The notes under the pieces were generated by a model. The model saw nothing but the letters and a program-made list of their open reading frames with translations, was not told the origin of the DNA and made no database searches. A program made the translations under genes and the position numbers. Source: Calliopsis andreniformis (lineage: Eukaryota > Arthropoda > Insecta > Hymenoptera > Andrenidae). Taken from it: a DNA stretch of 64,000 nt. The stretch spans positions 24,651,542-24,715,541 of the forward strand of contig NC_135066.1 of the NCBI RefSeq assembly GCF_051401765.1, given 5' to 3'. Position 1 is the stretch's first letter, and every line of letters starts with the position of its first letter. Below are positions 9,413 through 17,898 of this stretch, piece by piece.

Positions 9413-11740
9413 TCCCCACGGCCGGATCCTTCTTCCATCGGTGCGGGCTCTTCTGCCCGGGGCTTCTCCGTTGGCTTCGGTGCTGGTTCCCTTGTTGCCG
9501 AGGCGGCCGGACCAGCTTGGCCGGACGCCCCGGGTGAAGGCCGGTTTTCCTCCCCCTTCTCGGCGGTGGCGGCGCGCAAGCTTTTGCGCCCAGCCTATGG
9601 TTCAGGGCGGCCCAGGTCTGTGCGGACCGGGCATTTCGGCGATGCCGTGCATTGCCGCGCCATGTGCTCGGTGCTACCACATGTGTAGCACCTGGCGCGA
9701 CGGTTTGCTTCAGTTGGGCACTTCTGCTGCACGTGCCCCAGCTCCAGACATTTGAAGCATCGCTGGGGACGCGCAGCCAGGGCCTCGACCCGGGCCGATG
9801 TCCAGCCGACCCTTATGCACCCGGCGGCCATGAGTTTGGTCATGGCCGCGACTGGATACCTAAGCCAAACGGTGCCCAGCCTTGACGCTGATCGGCGGAC
9901 TACGCCGGTGGGCACTGCTTCTATGCGGCAACCGGCGATGCCTGCGACGGAGGCCGCCACCGCCTCCGCGGTCACGGACTCGCCCAGGCCGCTTATGCGC
10001 GCTTCGGCGCATTTTACGGGCCTGGACACTTTTACGTCCGTGCCGCGGAAGTCTTCTACCAACCTCTCAGAAAGGCGATCAGCGCCAGCTGTGTTTTCTG
10101 GGCCGGGGACCTCGAGGATCGAGGAACCAAGTTCAGCATAAGTCATGACGTTTCCAGGGGGTAGGGTCAGACTGACCGCTGCCCTTTTGGGTGCGCGGGG
10201 CGGACGCACGCGCGGCGCGTTATTGGGGGCTGCGTCTGGTGGCGGGGGAGCAACGCGTGCACGCTCTAGCGTCTGCAATCTTCCGCCTCTCCTTCCTGCA
10301 GACAACCCTGGACCAAGTGTCGGCAGTGGGGCGGGAGGAGGCTTGTGGGGCCGACGTGGGGCCCGGCTGAGGCGGGCGCGCGGTTATGGCGGCCTTGCCG
10401 CGGCGTTGGCTGCGGGCCCTCGGTGCGGCCGCAGCGGGCGGCTTTGCCTTCTTAGGTGCCGCCGTGGATGTTGCAGCGTGGGCGACAGGAACGGCTGCGC
10501 GGCGGGTGGAAGGAGGGGCGGCGCGGCGTGCCGCAGTTGGAGGAACAGCGGCCTTACGGTCCACTGCTTCCCTGTCCTTTTTTCTTTGCCGCCTTGCTCG
10601 CCTCTTCTGTGTCGCGGTTAGTCCCCCTGTAACGGTAGCGGCCGCAGTTGGCCGCGGGGGTGCCGCAGCAGGATCGGGGCGCGGTGAGTCGCGCAGCGTG
10701 TGTGTAGGACGCGCCCGCGAGGCAGCGGCGTAGCTCGGCGGTTTGCGGGCCTATGGTGGTGGTGGCGCGCCCAGGCGGGTCGCGAGCCGTTGCTCCATTT
10801 CGCCGCAAAGGCGGCGTATCAGGCCCTCGACGCCGGCGAGTGGGTCCTGACAGGCCGTGTCGGATGGTGGTCCCGATGAACCGCGAGTGACGGGCCGCTG
10901 CCTTTGGACCTTCGGCGCTGGAGGCGCTGGAGGCGTTGGAGGCGTTGGTGGCCGCGGTGGTGGTGGTGGTGGTGCGACCGGAGGGGTTTTCACCCTCGGC
11001 GGCGACGCGCGGCGAGCCGGGGAGGTGCGGCCCATGAGCTTTGCCTCAAGCTCGGCTACGCGCGTGTTCAATTGCGCAACTATGCGCTCGAGCTCGGCTT
11101 CGCGGTCTGTGGTCTTGGACCTCTTGGCTTGCTCTACCGCGGTCTGGCGGATGGTTATGGCCGCCATTCGCAACTGGCGTACCATTGACCCCTTCAAATT
11201 GTTGCTACACTTAGCAACTTTTAGAATTGTTTCCGAGCCCTCGAAAATCCTCGCTCCGAGGTCGGTCGTCAGGGCGTGCCGCATTTCCTCCGCGAGCTCG
11301 TCCTCCCGTATGGGCTCGCAGGATCTTGAAATTGGCGTCGCCGGCACCGCGGGGTCTTCGGCATTTAGTTCCTCCCTCAGCTGGCGCTCCTGCAGCGTCA
11401 GCTGTATCAGCTGACACTTAGCTTCGGCGAGGCCGACGTAGTCCCCGGTGGTCGGGGGACGACCGCGCTTTTTCCCTGCCGGTCGTGGGGCACGGGTCAG
11501 CCGGACGGACCGAATGGAATCCGCAGAGCTGGCTGAGTCCCACCCGTCGTCGTCCGTAATTCCTACGGACGAGGATCACCAGGGAGATTTCTTGCGGCTG
11601 TGGCCGGAACTCGGTCCCGGCAGCCGCTCTAGTCGCACCACAGGGCGCGCGAGGATCATCTCACTTACTACCCTGGGTGCGCCAGATATCGAAGCAGACG
11701 CCGGGACAGACGATGTGCCTTCCCCGGACCCCTCTTCACC
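9298..11740 (-). pseudogene. R1-clade ORF1 (Gag-like, zinc knuckles), broken
   Basis: ORF1 encodes the nucleic-acid-binding Gag-like protein. On the minus strand the order is an N-terminal region with RPVVRLERLPG and a basic KKRGRPP stretch; a helical region (about 11340-11050, rich in E, K and R); a Pro/Ala-rich linker of the PPPPPPRPPTPPTPP type; a conserved central domain (about 10150-9780); then CCHC zinc knuckles RCFKCLELGHVQQKC and RCYTCGSTEHMARQC. The second Cys of a third knuckle reads Arg (CPVR). Lesions are TGA at 11576-11578, a stop at 10751-10753, a frame change near 10290 and another near 9620. The start codon is not identifiable because the 5' end is cut at 11740. Confidence 0.75.
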
Positions 11741-11753
11741 ACCCACACAGCAC
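11741..11753 (+). repeat. Left terminal inverted repeat of the CACTA-like element
   Basis: ACCCACACAGCAC is the exact reverse complement of 16893-16905. After a small gap the match extends to ATTGCAG. Confidence 0.7.
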
Positions 11754-12125
11754 CATAACATTGCAGCAATGTCTCTGCAATGATACGATGCAAGATTGTA
11801 ATATTGCACCGAATCATTGCAGAGACGTTGCAGATTCATTCCTATGTCCGCCTTGGGTAATATTGCAGGAGTGTATTCCTGCAAACTTGCGGCAACGTTA
11901 CAGGTATTTATTTTTGCAATATTACAGTAATGATCCTGCAACGTTTCGGCAAAATTGTGGCATTGATCCTGTAACGCTTTGACAATAATATGGTATGACG
12001 TTGCAGGTTCACTCCTTTATTCGGCCTATGGTATTGCATAGTAATATTTAGCAGGAGTGTATTCCTGCAACGTTTCGGCAATGTGATCGCAATATTACGG
12101 AAACGTTAAAAGTAAATGCAAGGGA
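11754..12125. repeat. Left subterminal repeat region (TTGCAG / AATATTG motifs)
   Basis: About 370 bases are rich in scattered, both-strand copies of TTGCAG, CTGCAA, GCAATATT and TTGCAACG. The same vocabulary makes up 16092-16870 at the other end of the element. Such subterminal motif clusters are the known binding sites of the accessory protein in plant CACTA elements; here that role is inference. Confidence 0.6.
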
Positions 12126-12183
12126 AATGAATTAAATTACAATAAACATCAATTAAATGTTCATATATTTCATGTATAATAAA
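12126..12183. other. AT-rich 3' flank of the DUF4806-like gene
   Basis: This is AT-rich sequence downstream of the minus-strand stop codon. I see no recognisable element in it. Confidence 0.4.
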
Positions 12184-12475
12184 TTAAATATTTGTAGCAC
12201 TATTGTCCGATACAGAGTGCGAACGCATAACCCGGGTTTTTGCTTGGGCTAACCATTTAGACCCCGCATTAATTATTTCTGCATCGCAACATTTAAGTCC
12301 TCTTTCTTCGCATGCGGCGTGTACTGATCCTGGGATAATACGGTTAAATTTATTTTACAATTTTAAGTGATAAAATAAGATAAATAAAAAGTTACTTACT
12401 CAGTACTAGCTTGTGGATGTTGACGAAACTTTTGAATGGTTTCTTTGACTTTTTTCCGTGCCAACTATAGCTCAT
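12184..12475 (-). pseudogene. DUF4806-like protein, last two exons (5' part lost)
   Basis: Two minus-strand exons, 12475-12400 and 12329-12184, are joined by a 70-bp intron with GTAAGT at the donor and CCCAG at the acceptor. Splicing makes one continuous frame with a split Arg codon and ends in TAA at 12184-12186. The first exon reads SYSWHGKKSKKPFKSF and the second GLKCCDAEIINAGSKWLAQA. The pattern of W.G, KKPFK, a linker and E.I....KWL..A.....R resembles the C-terminal DUF4806 domain of arthropod proteins that often lie near transposons. The function of that domain is unknown to me. The upstream exons are missing because an LTR begins at 12476. The gene points away from the transposase, so both may share a central promoter region. 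The family call is by eye and moderate. Confidence 0.5.
12330..12399 (-). other. Intron of the DUF4806-like gene
   Basis: This is a 70-bp AT-rich minus-strand intron with GTAAGT donor and CCCAG acceptor. Its removal keeps the frame open across both exons. Confidence 0.55.
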
Positions 12476-13135
12476 TGTTGGTATCGCTTAAAATAAGGGA
12501 TCCAACGGAGGTCCGGATGAGGTGAGATTGAGGGGATACGAAAGAAAACGAAGACACAAGTTTTATATTTTGTCGGCCCTGAAAAGGGCTTTTAAGCGAC
12601 GTTTATTAAACTTTAGCTTTGGGGCTGGGTGTTGCTCCGGTCCTCGGCGGCTCCTGTGGACGGCGGTGGATCGGAGGGCCCTGTGGTCGTGGCGACGCCT
12701 TTAGCCCCCTTTAGCGACGTTGGCGTCTGAAAAAGAGAGATAGCGGCGGAACCGCGGCGGTAAGCAAGAGTGGAAGTCTAGCTATACCAAAGATTCCCAA
12801 CTCCAGGCTGCGCTCGCGAGCCTATTTGGAGGGGATAGCAATACCTTGCTTGTAACGCAAAGGTAAAGCAGTGGACTGTATGATCGACTTTCCTTTAAAA
12901 TTAAAGGGATCGTCGACCTGCAAGTGCGTAGAGAGGAGAAACCTCTTCTCTACGTCTTATGCACCTTTTAAAGAGGTGCACGTCGGTTGAATCCCTGCGA
13001 GAGCAGAGATTCGCGAGCGTTGAAATGCACTGTCCCTAGCTGGTGCTAGGCTCAGAGGCAGGTGACGGCCAGAGTCTCCACTACACCGGTCACCGCGCCG
13101 TGTGCATCTATTCGTCACACGGGGGTTGCTTCTAT
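12476..13135 (+). mobile_element. Partial LTR, inverted copy of the 17899-19320 LTR
   Basis: The block starts TGTTGGTATCGCTTAAAATAAG. It aligns throughout with the reverse complement of about 18655-19320, including the CACACGGGGGTTGCTTCTA stretch at its end. It is therefore the first 660 bp of the same LTR in opposite orientation. Homology stops at the TA microsatellite (13137), so the other half of the LTR is missing. It interrupts the DUF4806-like gene. Confidence 0.75.
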
Positions 13136-13136
13136 A

Positions 13137-13201
<65 letters not shown>

Positions 13202-13202
13202 C

Positions 13203-13257
<55 letters not shown>

Positions 13258-13299
13258 TGTTCCATAGTATTCCATAGTAGTCCTATATATATATATATG
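13137..13299. repeat. (TA)n microsatellite
   Basis: Two long runs of alternating TA are separated by short TTATATCATATTATA-type interruptions, with a third short run at 13284-13299. It marks the point where LTR homology ends. Confidence 0.9.
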
Positions 13300-13653
13300 T
13301 ACATACCGTGATGTTTACTTACCGCAATGATGAAAATTGTTTCGAGAAGATATTCAAAGTTCACTATTTCGATAAATAGGTTAACAAAGAAACAATGAAT
13401 TAACTAGATAATATAAGAATTATATTTATATTTACTTATATTTACTTATATTTACTAGATAATATAAGAACGTATAAGAACAATGAAATATGTATAATAT
13501 ATAATATATTATTTTATATACAATAACGCCAACTATAAAAAGGCGATGAAAACGTAAGATGATTGTTCTTCGGGGGCGTGAATGACATGCAGCCGGCAAA
13601 TGAAGAAAACAAACACATAACGACAGGATCAAAATATTATTTTTCATTCGCAT
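13300..13653. other. 5' flank of the CACTA-like transposase
   Basis: This is AT-rich sequence with a short direct repeat of TATTTACTTA near 13428-13452. It should hold the transposase promoter, and perhaps lost 5' sequence of the divergent DUF4806-like gene. I cannot identify either with confidence. Confidence 0.4.
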
Positions 13654-13674
13654 ATGAAATATGTTCAGGTTATT

Positions 13675-15834
13675 ATGGCGGACAAACGTATCAGAAAAGA
13701 TTTCAGTTTATGTTCTGATCGTCATAAAAGAAGAATAGTCCAACACTATTTGAAAAATATTGAGAGCAAAAATAATCACTCAAGGCAATCACTTCAGAAC
13801 GAAATCAGACAACGCACTGATGAAGAATCGATAACACTCAACCAGCTTTCAACACAGTCACATTTCTTAGAATGTAACAATGGATCAGACAATGAACTCA
13901 ATAATTCACAAGAAGTTTACGAGTCCTGCGGCAATAGCAATGAAGATGATGAAGATCTTCAACAATTATTGGATGAAGATAATGTTTATTATCATTCTGT
14001 AGTTCATCAGGACTCATCCAGTGATGAGTCAGACAGTGTTATCGATTACAATGAACCAGACAGCCAAACACTAAGAATGGATTTGTCCAACTGGGCACTT
14101 GAAAATAATATTACTCACAAAGCCATAAACGAACTTTTGAGGATATTTTCATCATACATGCCCAAATGCTTACTTCCAAAGGATGCCAGGACGTTACTAA
14201 AGACTCCCCGTACAATTAATTGTACCAAAATACAAGGGGGAGATTGTTTACATTTTGGTGTAGGGCAAATTCTAAATTCATATGTTGAAATGTACGTTCA
14301 GGCGAATGTTAGCAGAGAACATATAGATCTGTCCTTAAATATTGACGGTTTGCCTTTATCGAGGGCCTCTTCCAACAGCTTTTGGCCTATTTTAGTAGCG
14401 GATAATATTTTCAAACGGATAGAGATGGTTGGTGTATACTATGGGCACAAGAAACCACAATCATCAAACGAGTTCCTGGAAAAATTCATCGATGAGATGA
14501 CCTATTACATAAATAATGGGTTTATGTATAATAATAGTAAAATTACTATTAGTCTGTCCAAAATTATTTGCGATGCTCCAGCCAAATCATTCGCATTATA
14601 TACAAAAGGTCATACAGGCTTCTCGAGTTGTTCGAAGTGTACAATTGTTGGTAAACTGATTAATAAAACTATTTGTTTCCCGTATACCGAAATCTCTGCT
14701 AAACTTCGAACAGACGAAAATTTTGTACGGCAAAACGACGAAGAGTGCCATAGAGGTACAACTTCTTTATTAAAAGTGCCAGGTATTGGACTAGTATCAA
14801 ACGTGCCCCTTGATTACATGCATTTGATTTGTTTGGGGGTTGTGAAAAAGATGTTATTGTTGTGGATGAAGGGACCGTTGTCCGCAAGAATTGGTGGACA
14901 AGCCACAAATTCCATTTCGGATGAGTTAATCTTTGTAGGAAATTATATACCGCGAGAATTTTCACGTAAACCAAGCAGTTTGATAGAAGTCCTATATTGG
15001 AAAGCTACCGAATTTCGGCAATTTTTACTTTATACGGGCCCCATTGTATTACGGCCTGTACTTCAGAAAAAGGTTTACGAGCATTTTTCAACTCTGCATG
15101 TGGCTGTAACTATATTAGTCAGCCCTACACTAATTAACACCAAGCAGAATATTAAATATGCAGAGGATTTGCTGAAATACTTCGTACAACATTTCGATGA
15201 AGTGTATGGGGAACAATACATTTCTCATAATGTCCATAATTTACTTCATGTCTGCAATGATGTAAGAGAATTTGGAGTAGTAGACAATTTTAGTGCGTTT
15301 CCATATGAAAACTTTTTGGGAAGTTTAAAAAAATTGTTTTGAAAATCAGAGAAACCATTGCAGCAATTGGCCAGGCGTTATGGAGAAATACAGCAGAGAT
15401 CTGTTCTCAAGACATCCTCAATATTGGAAAAATATTGTTTAAAAGGTTCCCATCACAATGGGCCACTGTTACACATTTTTACAAACACAACAGTGAAACA
15501 GTATAAAATCTTGCAAAGTCATGGATTTTACATAAATTGTGACGATATTAAAAATAATTGTTTCATGATGATGGACGGAACGATTATTCAAATTTCAAAC
15601 ATAACTTTAATACAGACAGGAGAGGTTAATGTAATAGGCCACAAACGCAAAGTATCTGCTGATAACCTATATGAAAAACCCTGTCCATCATCATATCTGA
15701 AAATTTTTATTGTTTCAAGCGAGGTACGGTTGTTTCATTGGCCGGTATCACAAATAATGTGTAAAATGTGGAGTATTAAAATAAGGAACGGAACCCAACA
15801 CTACGTTATGCCATTACGTCATAAACATGATTAA
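13675..15834 (+). pseudogene. EnSpm/CACTA (Tnp2)-like transposase with one internal TGA
   Basis: This is a predicted DDE-type transposase of the animal EnSpm/CACTA kind. I prefer the ATG at 13675 (MADKRIRKDF), since the ATG at 13654 adds only seven residues. The N-terminal 130 residues are basic and then very acidic (NEDDEDLQQLLDEDN). The catalytic region follows, with the family-like block NIDGLPLSRASSNSFWPI, ICDAPAKSF, a CxxC pair in GFSSCSKCTIVGK, and PLDYMHLICLGVVKK. The C-terminal part has NVHNLLHVCNDVREFG and FSAFPYENFLGSLKK. The frame is open for 720 codons except for TGA at 15340-15342, where an Arg (CGA) would fit. It continues in the same frame with KSEKPLQQLARRY to the TAA at 15832-15834. 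I cannot assign the catalytic triad with certainty. The lesion could be a single recent mutation, a polymorphism or a sequencing error. Confidence 0.75.
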
Positions 15835-15868
15835 AAATGGAAAGAGATTGTTATCTGTAGTAATACCC

Positions 15869-15874
15869 AATAAA
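15869..15874 (+). promoter_or_regulatory. Polyadenylation signal AATAAA
   Basis: AATAAA lies 35 bases past the transposase stop codon, a normal distance for an mRNA 3' end. Confidence 0.55.
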
Positions 15875-16091
15875 TATATCTATGTATGTATACATATATA
15901 TACACTTTATATGTGCATGTACTTATTTCCATGTTCAGCTAAACATATAGTGACTTTCATAGTTTAAAATTTGCTGATAGATGTGTGAAAAAAACGGAAA
16001 TGAATTCTTCACTACTGAAAGAAATTTGAAATTGCTATGCTGTAAATCAGCAAAACCGAACATATCAGTATAGGTTTAGCCATTTGTCCAC
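15875..16091. other. Non-coding 3' region of the CACTA-like element
   Basis: This is AT-rich sequence with a short TATG/TATA microsatellite near 15882-15912. No gene or recognisable signal is seen. Confidence 0.5.
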
Positions 16092-16880
16092 AGATATGTA
16101 AGCAATATTGCAGGAGTGCTGCCAATACAATCTTGCAGGAATATAGTGTGGCAATGTGGGTGCAATTTTACTGAGGCATTGTTACTGGAATATTGCACAT
16201 CGATGTACGCGCAATATTACAGGAATATTGTAGGATCGTTGCCACCAGAATATTACACGGCAATGTGGGTGCAACCTTGCAGGAATGTTGTAGGATCGTT
16301 GCCACCAAAATATTGCATGGCAATGTGGGTGCAACCTTGCAGGAATGTTGTAGGATCGTTGCCACCAAAATATTGCATGGCAATGTGGGTGCAACCTTGC
16401 AGGAATGTTGTAGGATCGTTGCCACCAAAATATTGCATGGCAATGTGGGTGCAACCTTGCAGGAATGTTGTAGGATCGTTGCCACCAAAATATTGCATGG
16501 CAATGTGGGTGCAACCTTGCAGGAATGTTGTAGGATCGTTGCCACCAAAATATTGCATGGCAATGTGGGTGCAACCTTGCAGGAATGTTGTAGGATCGTT
16601 GCCACCACAATATTGCACGGCAATGTGGGTGCAACCTTGCAGGAATGTTGTAGGATCGTTGCCACCAGAATATTGCACGGCAATGTGGGTGCAACCTTGC
16701 AGGAATGTTGTAGGATCGTTGCCACCAAAATATTGCACGGCAATGTGGATGCAACCTTGCAGGAATGTTGTAGGATCGTTGTCACCAGAATATTGCATGG
16801 CAATGTGGGTGCAATATTGTAGGAATATTACATTGCAACCTGCAACATTGCAATATTGCAGCAACGTTCCTTCAACGCTC
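16092..16880. repeat. Right subterminal region with a 60-bp minisatellite
   Basis: From 16261 to 16800 nine 60-bp units lie exactly in register, each containing GCAATGTGGGTGCAACCTTG, TGTTGTAGGATCGTTGCCAC and AATATTGCA. The five units at 16261-16560 are identical, the units at 16561-16800 carry a few changes, and diverged units flank the array (16141-16260 and 16801 onward). The repeated words are the same TTGCAG/AATATTG motifs as at the left end of the element. Because the unit length is a multiple of three and has no stop, long open frames appear on both strands; these are not genes. Confidence 0.9.
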
Positions 16881-16892
16881 CTGCAATACAGT

Positions 16893-16905
16893 GTGCTGTG
16901 TGGGT
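16893..16905 (-). repeat. Right terminal inverted repeat of the CACTA-like element
   Basis: GTGCTGTGTGGGT is the exact reverse complement of 11741-11753. The next base begins the 119-bp repeat block. Confidence 0.7.
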
Positions 16906-16908
16906 ATG

Positions 16909-17349
16909 CTACATTAGGCTAGAATAGCTGTTTGGACAAGTTTCGTGACATTTCGTTCAATAACCATCGAGTTTCGTGAAATCTTGCACGTTTCACGGCG
17001 AAAGTCAACTTTGGGCGTGCAAGTAGGCTACATTAGGCTAGAATAGCTGTTTGGACAAGTTCCGTGACATTTCGTTCAATAACCATCGAGTTTCGTGAAA
17101 TCTTGCACGTTTCACGGCGAAAGTCAACTTTCGGCGTGAAACTAGGCTACATTAGGCTAGAATAGCTGTTTGGACAAATTTCGCGACATTTCGTTCAATA
17201 ACCATCGAGTTTCGTGAAATCTTGCACGTTTCACGGCGAAAGTCAACTTTCGGCGTGCAACTAGGCTACATTAGGCTAGAATAGCTGTTTGGACACGTTC
17301 CGTGACATTTCGTTCAATGACCATCGAGTTTCGTGAAATCTTGCACGTT
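16909..17349. repeat. 119-bp tandem repeat, 3.7 units, diverged relative of the main satellite
   Basis: Units start at 16909, 17028, 17147 and 17266, exactly 119 bp apart; the last is incomplete. The unit aligns by eye with the 118-bp satellite. GAATAGCTGTTTGGACAAG matches GAATCGCTGTATGGCCTAG, GAAATCTTGCACGTTTCACG matches GAAATATTGCGAATTTCACG, and AAGTCAACTTT matches ACGTCGACTTT, all in the same order and spacing. It sits directly against the right end of the CACTA-like element. Confidence 0.85.
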
Positions 17350-17354
17350 TTGCA

Positions 17355-17893
17355 ATAGCTATACTAACTGTGATAATCATAACATGGTGATAATGAACAT
17401 AATAATCGTGGAAATAACCTTAATAATCATTATTATAGCAATAATAATCGTAATAATATCATAATAACCATAATAATCTTACTGATTATCATAATATCAA
17501 ACATAAACATACTAAGAGCCATAATAATCATAACAATCATAACAGTAACCATAATGCACCTGGAAATAGTCAGAATAATCAGTATAATAGCCATAATAAC
17601 CATACTAATCATAGTAGCCATAATAACTGTAATAGTCATAACATCGTAATAATAAACAGAATAATGATAGAAATAACCTTAATAATCATTATCATAGCCA
17701 TAATAATAGTAATAAACATAATCACCTTAATAATCTTTGTGATGATTATATTATTCGTCATAATCATACTAAGAACCATAATAATCATAGTAATCGTCAT
17801 AATAACCACACTAATCATAATAATCATAATATTAATGATAATAATCACAGCAACAGCCATGATAGCCATAATAATCATAGTAATGGTTATACT
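17355..17893. repeat. Degenerate ATAATC-type microsatellite (left half)
   Basis: The stretch is made of irregular CATAATAATCATAAT-like units with many substitutions. Open frames through it encode only runs of Ile/Met or Asn/His and are not genes. It continues beyond the solo LTR at 19321. Confidence 0.85.
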
Positions 17894-17898
17894 AACTA
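17894..17898. repeat. Target-site duplication (left) of the 1422-bp solo LTR
   Basis: AACTA is repeated at 19321-19325. Confidence 0.7.

Larger units (their letters stand above)
6979..11740 (-). mobile_element. R1-clade non-LTR retrotransposon, truncated at both ends
   Basis: This is a GC-rich block, markedly different from its AT-rich neighbours, carrying both ORFs of an R1-clade (TRAS/Waldo-like) LINE on the minus strand. The 3' end of the element is lost in the middle of the reverse transcriptase C-terminal region, exactly where truncated Copia begins. The 5' end stops at the left terminal repeat of the CACTA-like transposon (11741). No poly(A) tail, 3' UTR or target duplication is visible. 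Loss of the 3' end is unusual, because LINEs normally truncate at the 5' end, so a deletion or rearrangement is more likely than insertion. Confidence 0.8.
11741..16905 (+). mobile_element. EnSpm/CACTA-like DNA transposon, 5165 bp, with 13-bp terminal inverted repeats
   Basis: The unit is bounded by perfect inverted repeats ACCCACACAGCAC at 11741-11753 and its complement at 16893-16905. The similarity extends inward through ATTGCAG on each side. Just inside each end lie repeats of TTGCAG and AATATTG. Between them are a plus-strand Tnp2-like transposase (13675-15834) and the end of a minus-strand DUF4806-like gene (12184-12475). A partial LTR and a TA microsatellite (12476-about 13300) are inserted between the two genes. 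The layout (short inverted repeats, repeated subterminal motifs, two divergent genes) is that of CACTA elements, whose subterminal motifs bind an accessory protein. No target duplication is visible: the flanks read ...TTCACC and ATGCTA.... Confidence 0.7.

Noticed and set aside
7000..11500. Many long plus-strand and shifted-frame open frames in the GC-rich block
   Set aside because: They are shadows of the R1-clade ORF1 and ORF2, which carry all recognisable motifs on the minus strand. High GC lowers stop frequency in every frame.
13043..13364. Open frames of alternating Tyr and Ile
   Set aside because: They are translations of the TA microsatellite.
16116..16922. Long open frames (up to 268 residues) on both strands over the 60-bp minisatellite
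   Set aside because: The unit length is divisible by three and lacks stops, so every copy stays open in several frames on both strands at once. There is no independent sign of coding.
16261..17349. Regular repeats with variable segments, superficially CRISPR-like
   Set aside because: Units are head-to-tail tandem repeats with no unique spacers, and the sequence is eukaryotic.
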